Assembly: GCF_000204415.1 (NCBI RefSeq)
Contig: NC_015416.1
Span: 1,736,001 to 1,800,000, forward strand
Source of the DNA: Methanothrix soehngenii GP6
Lineage (GTDB): Archaea; Halobacteriota; Methanosarcinia; Methanotrichales; Methanotrichaceae
Direction: 5' to 3'
DNA length: 64,000 nt
Shown here in pieces: positions 1 to 8,515 of the stretch (position 1 is its first letter; each line of letters opens with the position of its first letter). The notes under the pieces are model-generated. The model ran no database searches, was not told the origin of the DNA, and saw only the letters and a program-made list of their open reading frames with translations. Both the position numbers and the translations under genes were made by a program.

Positions 1-1
1 G

Positions 2-331
2 ATGAGGTTCTCCCCGGAGAGGTACTATATCGGCACGATGGACCCGGATGAGGTCTTCACCATCAGTTTTGGTGTGGAGTACACCGATCTGGGGAAGACT
101 GCCCGAAATCCCTCCAATGTCAGCTTTGTGGCTGAGTTCAAGAACGGCGATACCTGGCATGAGTCAGAGCCTTACATCGCCACTTACACCCCGCCTCTGC
201 AAGCTGACCGGCCGAACAACAATCTCCTGCTCATGGCCATTGGCGCCCTGGTCCTTTTGGCTGCTGGGGGCTACCTCTACCGAAAAAAGAGGCTCTCGAA
301 GAATGGCGATGGGGGAAAGGGGTCATCTTGA
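2..331 (+). CDS. C-terminal end of a membrane-anchored S-layer-type (COG1361-like) protein, 5' truncated by the window
   Basis: The reading frame is open to the left edge, so only the last 109 residues are seen. They are a beta-rich extracellular segment, then one hydrophobic helix (about residues 75-93) and a basic tail with YRKKR, which is the usual C-terminal anchor of COG1361-like extracellular proteins. A macB-like permease gene follows within 40 bp. The second locus at 28.6-31.7 kb also pairs a COG1361-like protein with an ABC exporter, so I infer this is the extracellular partner of an ABC export system. The ATPase gene is not visible. Confidence 0.7.
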   Translation: MRFSPERYYIGTMDPDEVFTISFGVEYTDLGKTARNPSNVSFVAEFKNGDTWHESEPYIATYTPPLQADRPNNNLLLMAIGALVLLAAGGYLYRKKRLSKNGDGGKGSS

Positions 332-370
332 AGGATCTGAAATGAGCCTGAGCCTTGTTGGGTGGCGAGA

Positions 371-1600
371 ATGAGATTGCAGGATATGCTGGAGTTCATC
401 TCCCTGGGATTCAAGAGCGATCGCTTCAAGACGCTCATGTCCTCCCTGGGAATAATCATCGGCGTCTTGGCGATTGTGGTGATGCTCTCCGTGGGGGAGG
501 GGCTATACTCTGGTGTCTCCAGCCAGTTCTCCACCTTGGACCTGGATGTGATCCATGTAATTCCAGGCAGCGCTCGCTTTGGCGGGCCGGACGGGGAGCC
601 AGGAAGCCGAAATGCTGCTGAGCCCGCTAAGTTCACTGATAAGGACACCAAGGTTTTAGAGAACGTTGTGGGGGTCAAGAACGTCGCACCACAGACCGGG
701 GCCAGCGTGGTGATCTCCTTCAGAAATACCAATAGCTCCGGCAGCCTCACCGGGGTGGACCCGGACAAAGAGCAGGATCTGAAGGAAAAGGTGGCACAGG
801 GCAGGTGGCTCTCGGGCTCGGATTACAGGTCGATAGTGATAGGCAATGGCATATCCCAGGAGACGTTTCGCATGAAGGTCACTCCGGGAAACAAGATCCG
901 ACTGTACTATCGTGACCAGCCCATGGACTTCACTGTGGTAGGGGTGCTGGAGGAAGAGGAGGAGTCGGGCTTTGGCGGCGGTATGGGAGATAGCGCTGAC
1001 AATGCCATGTATGTCACTCATAAAGCCATGGAAGAGCTCTTGGATGAGGAGAACTACTACTATCAGACCTTTCAGGTCACAGTCTCCGATCCCGATCAGG
1101 TGGATTATATAATCGAGAGGATCATAAACGACCTTCGTCGCTACCATAAGGACGAGGCCTATGATGCCACCACCGCCCGGGATATGCTCAGCACCCTGAT
1201 GAGCACCCTCTCCATGATCAAGTACGCCCTGGCGGGAATCGGGGCCATATCACTGCTGGTGGGGGGAATCGGCATCGCCAATGTGATGATGCTCACCGTA
1301 AAGGAGAGGATCAGGGAGATTGGGACCATGCTCGCCCTGGGGGCGACGGTAGAGGACATTCGCAGGCAGTATCTGCTGGAGGCAGGGGTCTTAGGAATGG
1401 TCTCAAGCCTGATAGGCATAATACTAGGGGTGGGAACCTCTCTTCTCATAGGCTCTCTGGCCGGGCTGCCATCGTCCATAACCCCCGAGTCGATAGTATT
1501 GGGCGTTCTGTTCGGCGTCCTAACCACCACCATTGCCGGTTATTATCCGGCGAATAAAGCGGCAAAGCTCGATCCTATCGAGGCGCTCAGAGCAGAATGA
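371..1600 (+). CDS. ABC transporter permease, MacB/FtsX family
   Basis: About 409 residues with the MacB layout: one N-terminal membrane helix (IIIGVLAIVVML), a periplasmic-type MacB_PCD domain of about 220 residues, and a C-terminal FtsX domain with three helices. The IANVMMLTVKERIREIG segment after helix 2 is the FtsX signature. This family couples to a LolD/MacB-type ATPase and works in lipoprotein or peptide export or mechanotransmission; the substrate is unknown here. I prefer the ATG at 371 because a GGTGG lies about 6 bases upstream; a GTG three codons earlier (362) is also possible. Confidence 0.85.
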   Translation: MRLQDMLEFISLGFKSDRFKTLMSSLGIIIGVLAIVVMLSVGEGLYSGVSSQFSTLDLDVIHVIPGSARFGGPDGEPGSRNAAEPAKFTDKDTKVLENVVGVKNVAPQTGASVVISFRNTNSSGSLTGVDPDKEQDLKEKVAQGRWLSGSDYRSIVIGNGISQETFRMKVTPGNKIRLYYRDQPMDFTVVGVLEEEEESGFGGGMGDSADNAMYVTHKAMEELLDEENYYYQTFQVTVSDPDQVDYIIERIINDLRRYHKDEAYDATTARDMLSTLMSTLSMIKYALAGIGAISLLVGGIGIANVMMLTVKERIREIGTMLALGATVEDIRRQYLLEAGVLGMVSSLIGIILGVGTSLLIGSLAGLPSSITPESIVLGVLFGVLTTTIAGYYPANKAAKLDPIEALRAE

Positions 1601-1635
1601 GCGCCTCCGAGGCCGAACGATGAGGTGTGGTTGAT

Positions 1636-1959
1636 ATGAAAAAACTGGTGATATACTTGTTGGCTTTCCTGCTTTTAGGTGCGGGCTGCCTGGCAGCTCC
1701 CATGAAGCTGGATGGAAGCGCGGGCAAAGCGATACTGGATGGCATGAACAGCAGGACAGAGAATCAGACGGTGGCAAATCTAACCATTGACCAGACCAGT
1801 AGCGAGAATGAATCGCTGGATCAGGTTAGAGGACAGAACGGAGGGCTATGGAGCTGGGGCGGCGTGCCTTCAGGCTACGCCTTAAACAAATCAACTGGAG
1901 AGCTGGAGCCGGTTCCTGCTGGCGGAGCGGACTGGCTCACAGCGCTGATCGATCTCTAG
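1636..1959 (+). CDS. Small secreted protein, unknown function
   Basis: 107 residues starting MKKLVIYLL, with a classic signal peptide (lysines, hydrophobic core, AGCLAAP). The cysteine could allow lipid attachment, but that is only a possibility. The mature part is polar, has two N-x-T/S sequons and ends in a Trp/Gly-rich patch; I recognise no family. The ATG at 1636 is chosen because GAGGTG lies 7 bases upstream; a GTG at 1627 is in frame. It lies 36 bp after the permease gene and probably belongs to that operon. Its stop overlaps that of the convergent DUF166 gene. Confidence 0.6.
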   Translation: MKKLVIYLLAFLLLGAGCLAAPMKLDGSAGKAILDGMNSRTENQTVANLTIDQTSSENESLDQVRGQNGGLWSWGGVPSGYALNKSTGELEPVPAGGADWLTALIDL

Positions 1960-2780
1960 ATTACAATTGAGCTGCCTGGCTTGGGCAGCTTGGATCTAGG
2001 CAGCTTGCTTGCCTTCTTCAGCCCCCCCTCCACTGCATCGCGTATGATATAGCCGCCCACATGCAGCACAGTGTCTCCAAGTTCTGCATCCCTCTCCATA
2101 GAGCCGGTGCAGGGATAGGAATGGTGAGCCTCGGATATCCTCTCCCTCAGGTCGGGCTGATCGGTCTCCAGGCCCAGCATCTTCTTGGCCACAAACCAGG
2201 TGGATCCGCAGGGGGCGCTTCGCACGACATTAGCCCCCATGATCACCTCCTTTCCCTCTCTGCTGCCCTGGACGGTGAACTCTATCACCGGATTGCCAAT
2301 TCTCGCCTCTTTCAGGAACTGAGCGATGATGGGCTTATTTGGATCGGGGGCGAGAGCGCAAAACGGCTTGGCAAAGGCCGCCTCCATCCCCAGCTCCGCT
2401 GCCTTCTCCTCCACCTGTCTTCTCTGCCCCAAAGGCATCTCCTTCGGAGATTCCGATCCGCCGATGATCGCTTTGACCCCAGCCTCTTTGAACTTGGGGA
2501 GCAGGCCGTAGAGGATATCGGGATGGACATTGATCACAATGACCAGATCCACCTTGGGTATATCTTGAGGGAGCAAGGGCTCTACATCATCTATGAAATC
2601 CCCATAAGTCGATGGATCTGGCATCTCCACCAATGCCACAATATCTTTTGCCAGGTCCGGGGCAACGTTCCGGCATTCGGTGCAGGCGTCTGCGCAGGAG
2701 ATGCAGAACCCTGAGAAGTTCACCAGGTTTCCAACCACCCGGCTGCCGAAGTCGCCACTGTAGTATACCGCCAGCTTCAT
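1956..2780 (-). CDS. DUF166 family protein (DfsP-like)
   Basis: 274 residues from MKLAVYYSG, with GGTGAG just upstream. The family (PF02593) is nearly confined to methanogens and some anaerobic bacteria; its biochemistry is not settled and some members carry selenocysteine. Visible features are a Rossmann-like start, a cysteine cluster CISCADACTEC near residues 26-36, a conserved GGSESP segment and a SAPCGST motif where a redox residue could sit. The start overlaps the stop of the upstream ferredoxin-like gene as ATGA, so translation is probably coupled. Being third in an hcp operon, it probably works in redox or nitrosative stress chemistry; that is inference. Confidence 0.8.
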   Translation of the reverse strand: MKLAVYYSGDFGSRVVGNLVNFSGFCISCADACTECRNVAPDLAKDIVALVEMPDPSTYGDFIDDVEPLLPQDIPKVDLVIVINVHPDILYGLLPKFKEAGVKAIIGGSESPKEMPLGQRRQVEEKAAELGMEAAFAKPFCALAPDPNKPIIAQFLKEARIGNPVIEFTVQGSREGKEVIMGANVVRSAPCGSTWFVAKKMLGLETDQPDLRERISEAHHSYPCTGSMERDAELGDTVLHVGGYIIRDAVEGGLKKASKLPRSKLPKPGSSIVI

Positions 2781-3559
2781 CTTCTCACCATTCCTGTATC
2801 GTTTACTACCTTCCCGTCGATCATGCATATGAAATGATCGAGGGGGATATTCTTTCCTGACCTCTTCATTGCCTGCTCCACCAGGTTAATGATATGGTAG
2901 CAGCAGGGAACCTCCATCCTGAGGACGGCTATATCCCGGATCTCATTCGAATTGAGGATCTCCGCCAATTTAGAGATGAAGGTCTCGCTCTGATCCAGCT
3001 TCGGGCAGCCGATGAGAACCACCCTTTTTCGGATGAACTCGGAGATGACGGGACAGGCAAATGCCGAGCAGTCCGCGGCTATCAGCAGACTGGCGTCCTT
3101 GAAGTAGGGGGCATCGGTGTGGGCCAGACGCATCTGGATAGGCCAGCTGGAGAGCTGGGAGGAGGGGCCGAGCTTGTTTGAATGCTGTCCTGGTCCCTCT
3201 CCTGCCCCCATACTCGATCTCTGTGGTTGATGAATTGGGAGGACGCAGGGGGCTACTGGACCCGATTCGCCCTCTTGTTTTGCCCTATTTTCGGCGAGAG
3301 CGCTGCCAGCAGCTTTGGATTGCTGCAGATGCTCCACGGCTGCCTTCTCATCGAATGCTTCTGCATCTCTTCGCTCAATGGTCAAAGCCCCGGTTGGACA
3401 CTCGCCAATGCATGCCCCCAGGCCGTCGCAAAACGATTCTCTTACCACCCGCGCTTTGCCATCCACCATTTCTATCGCTCCCTCTGAGCAGGCGATAACG
3501 CAGCTGCCGCAGCCATTGCAGAGGGACTCATCGATCTTGATGATATTTCTCTTTACCAT
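2777..3559 (-). CDS. 2x[4Fe-4S] ferredoxin-domain protein of the hcp operon
   Basis: 260 residues. The N-terminal 60 hold two clusters, CNGCGSCVIAC and a second site with CDGLGACIGEC followed by PTGAL. A low-complexity linker (about 75-150) leads to a C-terminal domain with ADCSAFACP, IGCPKLDQ and VPCCYH cysteine motifs. Proteins of this layout accompany hybrid-cluster proteins in anaerobes and are likely to pass electrons to Hcp. It lies 16 bp after hcp and overlaps the DUF166 gene by 4 bp, so the three are one transcription unit. Confidence 0.85.
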   Translation of the reverse strand: MVKRNIIKIDESLCNGCGSCVIACSEGAIEMVDGKARVVRESFCDGLGACIGECPTGALTIERRDAEAFDEKAAVEHLQQSKAAGSALAENRAKQEGESGPVAPCVLPIHQPQRSSMGAGEGPGQHSNKLGPSSQLSSWPIQMRLAHTDAPYFKDASLLIAADCSAFACPVISEFIRKRVVLIGCPKLDQSETFISKLAEILNSNEIRDIAVLRMEVPCCYHIINLVEQAMKRSGKNIPLDHFICMIDGKVVNDTGMVRR

Positions 3560-3575
3560 TGCGACTCCCGATCAT

Positions 3576-4886
3576 CTACCCCATCATCTTCTTAATGTCC
3601 TCATCCGGAGTGCTGATCAGCCGGATGTCGTACTGGTCCACCAGGATCTTGAGCATATCATCATTGATCCATCCGGGGACGATGGGGCCCAACCAGATCC
3701 CTTTGATTCCCAATGCCAGCAAGGACCAGAGAATGGCCACAGCCTTCTGCTCCATCCAGCTTATCACCAGTGTCAAGGGCAGATCATTAACTCCCACCCC
3801 GAACAGGTCGGCCAGAGCTCCGGCCACCTCCAGGGCGACGATGGCATCGTTGCACTGACCCAGGTCGATCAGGCGGGGGATGCCCTCGATGTCCCCTAAA
3901 TCCAGGTCATTGAAGCGGAACTTGCCGCAGGCTAAGGTGAGGACCACTACGTCCTGGGGCAGCTTTTGCACGAACTCCCGGTAGTAGTCGGACTTCTTCA
4001 GAGGGGCATCACAGCCGCCCACTAAGAAGAACCTCTTGATCTTGCCTTTCTCTACCAGCTCCTTGATCTTGGCGGCATGGGAGAGGAGAACGGAGGTGGA
4101 AAAGCCGGTGGTCAGCTCATACTCTCCCGGAGCGTCTGGGAGCTCCGGCAGCTCTCGAGCTCGAGCGATAACCTCGGAGTAGTCGTATCCATCGATGTGC
4201 TTGACCCCTGGCAGGTAGACCGGCCCGGTGGAGAACATGCGGTCGATGTACTCCTCACGCGGAGGAAGGAAGCAGTTGGAGGTGCCCAGGAGGGCCATGG
4301 GATACTGGGCGAAGAGCTTCTTTTGGTCAAACCAGGCTTTGCCCAGATTGCCTGCCAGGTTCTTGTACTTTCTCAAGCCCGGATAGCCGTGGGCGGGGAG
4401 CATCTCGGAGTGGGTGTAGACGAATACATCTGTGCCCTCCACCTGCTGCAAGAGCTTATCCAGGGCGTTCATGTCGTGGCCGGTGATAATGATGCCGTGG
4501 CCCTTTACCGTTCCCGTCCTCACCTTGGTGGGCGTGGGCTCGCCGAACCTCTCGATGTGCGCCTGCTTGAGCAGCTTCATGGTCCTGATATTCATCTCCC
4601 CCGCTTTCACTGCCAGGTTGAGGAACTCCTCGGGGTCGAAGTTCACATTGGTCAGGGTGGAGAAAAAGCCCCTCTCGATGAATGCGTCCACCTCCGGGTC
4701 GCTGTAGCCCAGTTCCCGGGCATGATAGAGATAGGCGCTGATGCCCTTGATGGCGAAGAGCAGGTTATCCTGCAGCCGGGCGACGATCGGTTCCTTTCCA
4801 CATACTCCTTTCACTGTGCAGCCGGTGCCCCGGGCGGTCTGGGAGCACTGGTAGCAGAACATGTCCAATTTTTCAGTAGCTGCCAT
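3576..4886 (-). CDS. hcp: Hybrid-cluster protein (hydroxylamine reductase/NO-reducing), short class
   Basis: 436 residues, about 110 shorter than the E. coli type, as in class III Hcps that lack part of the N-terminal helical domain. The proximal cluster ligands are C11-x2-C14-x8-C23-x5-C29. The C-terminal part carries the hybrid-cluster surroundings [22 protein letters not shown] and LGQCNDA. The protein reduces hydroxylamine in vitro and is thought to remove NO in the cytoplasm. It is the first gene of an operon with the ferredoxin-like and DUF166 genes, and diverges from an HxlR regulator with palindromic sites at the presumed transcription start. Confidence 0.95.
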   Translation of the reverse strand: MAATEKLDMFCYQCSQTARGTGCTVKGVCGKEPIVARLQDNLLFAIKGISAYLYHARELGYSDPEVDAFIERGFFSTLTNVNFDPEEFLNLAVKAGEMNIRTMKLLKQAHIERFGEPTPTKVRTGTVKGHGIIITGHDMNALDKLLQQVEGTDVFVYTHSEMLPAHGYPGLRKYKNLAGNLGKAWFDQKKLFAQYPMALLGTSNCFLPPREEYIDRMFSTGPVYLPGVKHIDGYDYSEVIARARELPELPDAPGEYELTTGFSTSVLLSHAAKIKELVEKGKIKRFFLVGGCDAPLKKSDYYREFVQKLPQDVVVLTLACGKFRFNDLDLGDIEGIPRLIDLGQCNDAIVALEVAGALADLFGVGVNDLPLTLVISWMEQKAVAILWSLLALGIKGIWLGPIVPGWINDDMLKILVDQYDIRLISTPDEDIKKMMG

Positions 4887-4904
4887 TTTTTATTGCCTCA
4901 CAAC

Positions 4905-4958
4905 TAGTATACTATTGATACCAAAGTATATAACCTCGAAAGTTTCCCTGAGTATACC
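4905..4958. promoter_or_regulatory. Shared hcp/hxlR promoter with GTATAC operator boxes
   Basis: The 72-bp divergent gap contains a central AT-rich TATA-like element (AAGTATATAAC, about 4924-4934) usable on both strands. A perfect 10-bp palindrome TAGTATACTA lies at 4905-4914, about 10-20 bases from the TATA on the hcp side. GAGTATACC at 4950-4958 touches the hxlR ATG. So an AGTATAC box sits near each presumed transcription start, with one more half-copy over the TATA. This is the layout expected if the HxlR protein represses both its own gene and hcp. hxlR would be nearly leaderless. Confidence 0.6.
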
Positions 4959-5318
4959 ATGTATGAAGGATGCACAGTAAACCTGACTGTGAAGTATATT
5001 GCCAGAAAATGGACCATGCTAATACTCTTGGAGCTCTACAAGGGAGTGGGGCACACCAGGCGGTTCTCTGAGTTGAAGGGCTGTCTGGCAGGGATCACCC
5101 AGAAGGTTCTATCCGTTCGGCTCAAGGAATTGGAGCGGGAGGGGCTGGTGGAGAAGAAGATGGACAGCGAGGCCTTTCCCCTGAAGAGCGAGTACACCCT
5201 CACCGAGAGCGGCTTAGAGATGATCGAGGTCATCAAGAGCATAAAGCTGTGGGCCTTGCGCTGGAAGATAAAGAACATCGAGTGCGGCAGCCAGGATTGC
5301 GGGCAGTGCGTTCTGTAA
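4959..5318 (+). CDS. HxlR-family winged-helix transcriptional regulator
   Basis: 119 residues with the typical MarR/HxlR wing: GKKW-like start (ARKWTMLILLELYKG), RRFSELK, ITQKVLSVRLKELEREGLV and a YTLTESG wing. Members sense redox state, aldehydes or thiol stress, often through an N-terminal cysteine; here C5 is present, and the C-terminus has a cluster ECGSQDCGQCVL. Divergent orientation to hcp suggests control of that operon. The last codon and stop (CTG TAA) coincide with the end of the adjacent TnpB element, so the natural C-terminus may have been changed by that insertion. Confidence 0.9.
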   Translation: MYEGCTVNLTVKYIARKWTMLILLELYKGVGHTRRFSELKGCLAGITQKVLSVRLKELEREGLVEKKMDSEAFPLKSEYTLTESGLEMIEVIKSIKLWALRWKIKNIECGSQDCGQCVL

Positions 5319-6583
5319 ACTACTCCGGCCTAAAGACCGGAGCTTTCAGTAGCCCTGAAAGGACTGCCTTGATACTTGGAAGTCCTTCCGAGCCTCCAGG
5401 CCGGTCTACATAGCGGCCCAAGAAAGCTATATTCTTAGCACCATTGAAATCAGCATCGCCAGACCAACCACACACAGGACACTTGAAGCTCTTGCTATTC
5501 CTGATTCCATGCTCACCGCACTGATGGCACGTCGGCTGGTGTATGCGGGGTCCACCAGAACCAGAGGAACACCAGCCGCGAGAGCCTTATAGCTAAGGAA
5601 CTCCTTAAGCTGGCAGAAGGCCCAACCATTGACTCTTCGTCTATGGTTTTTTCCTGCTTTCTGGTTGATGCCTTCTCTGATTCCAGTTAAGTCTTCCAGA
5701 GCAATTTTGGCAGGAATCTCCTGGGCTCTGGTCACAATGGCTTTGCTGATTTCGTGGTTGATCTGCCGTTGGTAGCGTGCTTCTTTGCCTGATAGTCGTT
5801 GCTGAAGCTCTCGGCATCTTCGCCTTGAACTCCTTGTACCTTTCACGGCTTTCTGTTGAAGAACAGCACGCATAGACGCATAATGATTCTTGATTAGCTT
5901 GATAGTCTTTCCGCCAAACTTCTGGCCTTCGGAGGTCACAGCTATATCAGTTATACCAAGATCGACACCTAGAACTGTATCAACATGTATCTGCTCCGGT
6001 GCTTCGCTTTTAACCTGGATGTTGATATAGTATTCAGATCCTTTCTTACAAAGCGTTGCGCTTGTCGGTTTAGAATCCTTGAGTCTGGTTCGCTGATAGT
6101 CGCCTAGAACCAACTTGATTCGTTGTCTCGATCTAAGAAGAGTCACGCTGATTTCTTCGTCTTTCTCTCTGAAAGCAAAGATCCTAGTATCATAATCTAT
6201 ACTGGTTGGTTCAAAGTTCTTAACTGATGAATGATCCTTCATGGCAGTCTTACGGTTAGATGCAACGCGATTGATAGCCCTGATTGCCAGATTGGCAGAA
6301 AGACCAAACTTAGCTCGAACATCTTGGTATACAATGCCCTGAATACGGACCTTATTTCTGAGCTTAGCAGGCGTATTCTGGTTTATCCAATTGCAGGCAT
6401 CCGCAAAGGCTTTCAGAGTATCCTCCATCTCTTCGGCCTGGGAGTCTGTTGGACTTAACTTGCATCGGACGGTTAACACCTGCTCAGTCATCAGTAGGCA
6501 GTATAGTCACTAAGTGATATAAAGGTTTTGGTGGGCTACTTACGGCTTTCCTCCCTGCCCTGAAGAGCGGGGCTTCCAGCCTG
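5315..6583 (-). mobile_element. IS200/IS605-type element carrying only tnpB (IS1341 group)
   Basis: The minus-strand element has a subterminal hairpin at its right end (CTCCGG...CCGGAG, 5323-5342) followed by TAGTTTAC, and an imperfect hairpin at its left end (6545-6582) of the common form CCCCGCTCTTCAGGGCAGGG. No tnpA is present. Right-end hairpins of this kind form part of the TnpB guide RNA; the guide would read into the 3' end of hxlR. The gene it carries is frameshifted, so the copy is probably inactive. Boundaries are estimated from the hairpins. Confidence 0.65.
5320..6491 (-). pseudogene. tnpB: tnpB RNA-guided nuclease gene with a frameshift before the zinc ribbon
   Basis: The frame from 6491 to 5427 shows the TnpB RuvC core: LGVDLGITDIAV (first Asp), ALEDLTGIREG (Glu), then LVDPAYTS. 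Just after YTS (near 5532) the frame is lost. Reading the -1 frame restores TCHQCG, KCPVCGWSGDADFNGAKNI, i.e. both CxxC knuckles and the last catalytic Asp, and runs to a TAG at 5320-5322. One missing base therefore explains the defect. Without the shift the product ends in an unrelated hydrophobic tail and lacks the third acidic residue. Confidence 0.85.
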
Positions 6584-6767
6584 TGTTTATGTGAGTTGCT
6601 GGGCTGTCCTGGGCGGGCTCTGTCGATCTTGACATGAGGAACTCCTCCACATCTATCATCTGCATGACCCTGGGTTTCAATTCCAGGGATTGGCAGGTGG
6701 ACAATTTTATCTCGCCACTATTGGATACTTTTAGACCGCCATTGACACCTTCCAGCATGACTGCATG

Positions 6768-7493
6768 TCAACGAGATTTCCTGGGAGCGAGACAGTACAT
6801 GGCCCAACCCATATATTGGCGCTGGAACTGTAAATAGTCATCCTGGTCAGCACGGAAATGCTTGAATACCTGTTCATAGTCCGCGTGGGTGGGATTATCT
6901 TCCAGCCACCGTACAAGTCCATACCAACCATCTGAAATGTACCTGTCCCAGTCGTCGTAGCTGGCACGAATGATGTATTCGAGTTCAAGGCCTTCATCCC
7001 GGGCAAATTGAGTTAGTTCCGTTTCTGTATGGGTAGTGGTCTGCTTTTGGGCGTATTCCGGATGTACCTGATTGCTAAGCCAGTGGGTTTCACCGATACC
7101 AAGGCGTCCATTCTGCCGAATTGCTCGTTTCAGTACTTGGAGTGTCTGCTGCCAGCCGCCAAAAATAAACGTTGACCCTATACATGTTGCGGCATCGAAA
7201 GCCCCTTCTTCGAATATGTAATCAGCCCCATTGGAGCAAACGATTTCGATTCGGTCCGACAAACCACTCGATGCCAGTTTTTGCCTGGCCCTGTCGCAGA
7301 AATCCTCGGATATATCTATTCCAATACCAGTAATACCGAATTCCTCAGCCCAGAGAGTAAGGGGTTCGGCACAACCACAACCGAAGTCAATGACCCGTTT
7401 TCCTTCTTCCAATTTGAGCAATTTGCCAAGTTTGATGATCTTTTCAGGCGTGGAAGGGTTTAGTATCTCCATATAGCGGTGTGAGATGCTCAT
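6768..7493 (-). CDS. Class I SAM-dependent methyltransferase
   Basis: 241 residues. Motif I is VIDFGCGCAEPL (about 35-46), motif II has GIDIS, and the post-motif DAATCIGSTFIFGGW segment fits a small-molecule methyltransferase. The C-terminal half is rich in aromatic residues (DDWDRYISDGWYGLVRW), perhaps a substrate lid. The substrate cannot be told from sequence. It stands alone in the accessory island between the TnpB element and the restriction operon, and is less GC-rich than core genes nearby, so it may have been acquired laterally. Confidence 0.8.
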   Translation of the reverse strand: MSISHRYMEILNPSTPEKIIKLGKLLKLEEGKRVIDFGCGCAEPLTLWAEEFGITGIGIDISEDFCDRARQKLASSGLSDRIEIVCSNGADYIFEEGAFDAATCIGSTFIFGGWQQTLQVLKRAIRQNGRLGIGETHWLSNQVHPEYAQKQTTTHTETELTQFARDEGLELEYIIRASYDDWDRYISDGWYGLVRWLEDNPTHADYEQVFKHFRADQDDYLQFQRQYMGWAMYCLAPRKSR

Positions 7494-7594
7494 AATGTCA
7501 AGGAATTCAATAATTTATGCCTCCTTCTGGAAATTGCGGCTTGATTAATAAAGGTGTTGGGAGACCTAATACGAATCTCGTTGATGACGTCCTA

Positions 7595-7789
7595 TCAGAG
7601 ACTACTGCGAGCTACCTGGCACTTCATGCTGCAGTATATGGAACGGCATATACGAGTGCGGTGATTCCTCAGTCTGCTCCTATCCATCTTGCCGCCTCTG
7701 TTGGCAAGTATCCACAAGACGCGATCTCTCGGAGACTGTGACGGACCGTCTCGGAGCCCTTTGGGTCGTGTCATTTCCATAGCTTCCAT
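7595..7789 (-). pseudogene. Possible remnant of a small winged-helix gene
   Basis: The 64-codon frame contains RDRVLWILANRGGKMDRSRLR, which resembles the first two helices of small archaeal wHTH proteins, but then loses sense (RSIYCSMKCQ) where the recognition helix should be. It overlaps the 3' end of the next gene by 19 bp. I take it as a decayed fragment; it could also be chance. The rest of 7494-7770 shows nothing I can name. Confidence 0.25.
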
Positions 7790-8403
7790 AAATCTGGAGG
7801 ATCATACTTCCTCCTGTGCCACCGTCGGACTGTCTCTTTAATCTTATCTAATCGGCCCATCGGTGTTTTCATCCCTAGTTCCTCACGAGTCCATATTTTT
7901 TTACCCTTCGTGCCTTTTAGCGCTTGATCTATGTCAAATTCGAATGGGTCAGATTTATACCATCTCCCACTTTCATCTATTAGACAAGCAATTATTTTTA
8001 TGGTTCCAGACCTCGGTTGTAAGACTTTTGCTATCTTATCCGAGTACTCCCATCTTTCGCAATAAGCGCCTGGCAAAACTCTCGTTGAATATGGTTTTCC
8101 GATAGAATGACCGATTTTTTTACTTGGTATAAAAAATGAATATGAGCTAATGGTTATAGGAATTTGGCCACTGTTATAGCCTCTGATGGTAATTACCCTC
8201 TCGGGGTCGCTTGTTAGAGAATGCGCAGAGTCTACAAATTCGTATGCATCTAATTTTATATTTGGCTGTTTATCCTTCCAATGAAAATATGCGTTAGCTA
8301 TACCGAGAACCAAAGCACAGAGGGCAATGATAGCTGATATTACTTGAAAATCGCTCATTCCGGATGGAGTTGACGAGTTTACTATTGTCAGATTGAGGGA
8401 CAT
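7771..8403 (-). CDS. Membrane-anchored hypothetical protein at the end of the restriction operon
   Basis: 210 residues. One hydrophobic helix (about 20-38, VISAIIALCALVLGIANAYF) is followed by HWKD, so the rest is probably cytoplasmic or lumenal with a single anchor. The middle (70-150) looks like a beta-sandwich; the C-terminal 50 residues are basic and Trp-rich. I recognise no family. It follows a 34-codon ORF by 3 bp and the TPR gene by about 110 bp on the same strand, so it may be the last member of the mod-res-EVE/TPR operon. It is AT-rich relative to core genes. Confidence 0.6.
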   Translation of the reverse strand: MSLNLTIVNSSTPSGMSDFQVISAIIALCALVLGIANAYFHWKDKQPNIKLDAYEFVDSAHSLTSDPERVITIRGYNSGQIPITISSYSFFIPSKKIGHSIGKPYSTRVLPGAYCERWEYSDKIAKVLQPRSGTIKIIACLIDESGRWYKSDPFEFDIDQALKGTKGKKIWTREELGMKTPMGRLDKIKETVRRWHRRKYDPPDLWKLWK

Positions 8404-8406
8404 TAT

Positions 8407-8511
8407 CTATCCCCTCCTCCAGAATTTCCACCAGCCTTTCTTCTTGATCTCCTCTTCTCCGGGCTTCAGGGATAGCTGGCAGATGAGCTGTGCGAGGTGG
8501 CCGCAATTCAT
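8407..8511 (-). CDS. Very short ORF between the TPR and membrane-protein genes
   Basis: 34 codons from ATG at 8511 to TAG at 8407-8409. The C-terminus has a lysine-rich stretch then GWWKFWRRG, an amphipathic basic/aromatic tail that could bind membrane. It starts 7 bp after the TPR stop and ends 3 bp before the next start, so it fits the spacing of an operon gene. No strong ribosome site is seen. It could be a small accessory peptide or spacer sequence. Confidence 0.35.
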   Translation of the reverse strand: MNCGHLAQLICQLSLKPGEEEIKKKGWWKFWRRG

Positions 8512-8515
8512 GACT

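Noticed and set aside
4077-4907. 276-codon plus-strand frame opposite hcp
   Set aside because: Antisense shadow; hcp motifs are clear on the other strand.
5525-5540. Programmed frameshift in the 5.3-kb tnpB
   Set aside because: No slippery heptamer at the break and the element looks decayed; a one-base loss is enough.
6540-6758. 72-codon minus-strand frame ending in the TnpB left-end hairpin
   Set aside because: Considered as the tail of another tnpB, but no zinc ribbon or RuvC motif is present and the last 15 codons are simply the hairpin.
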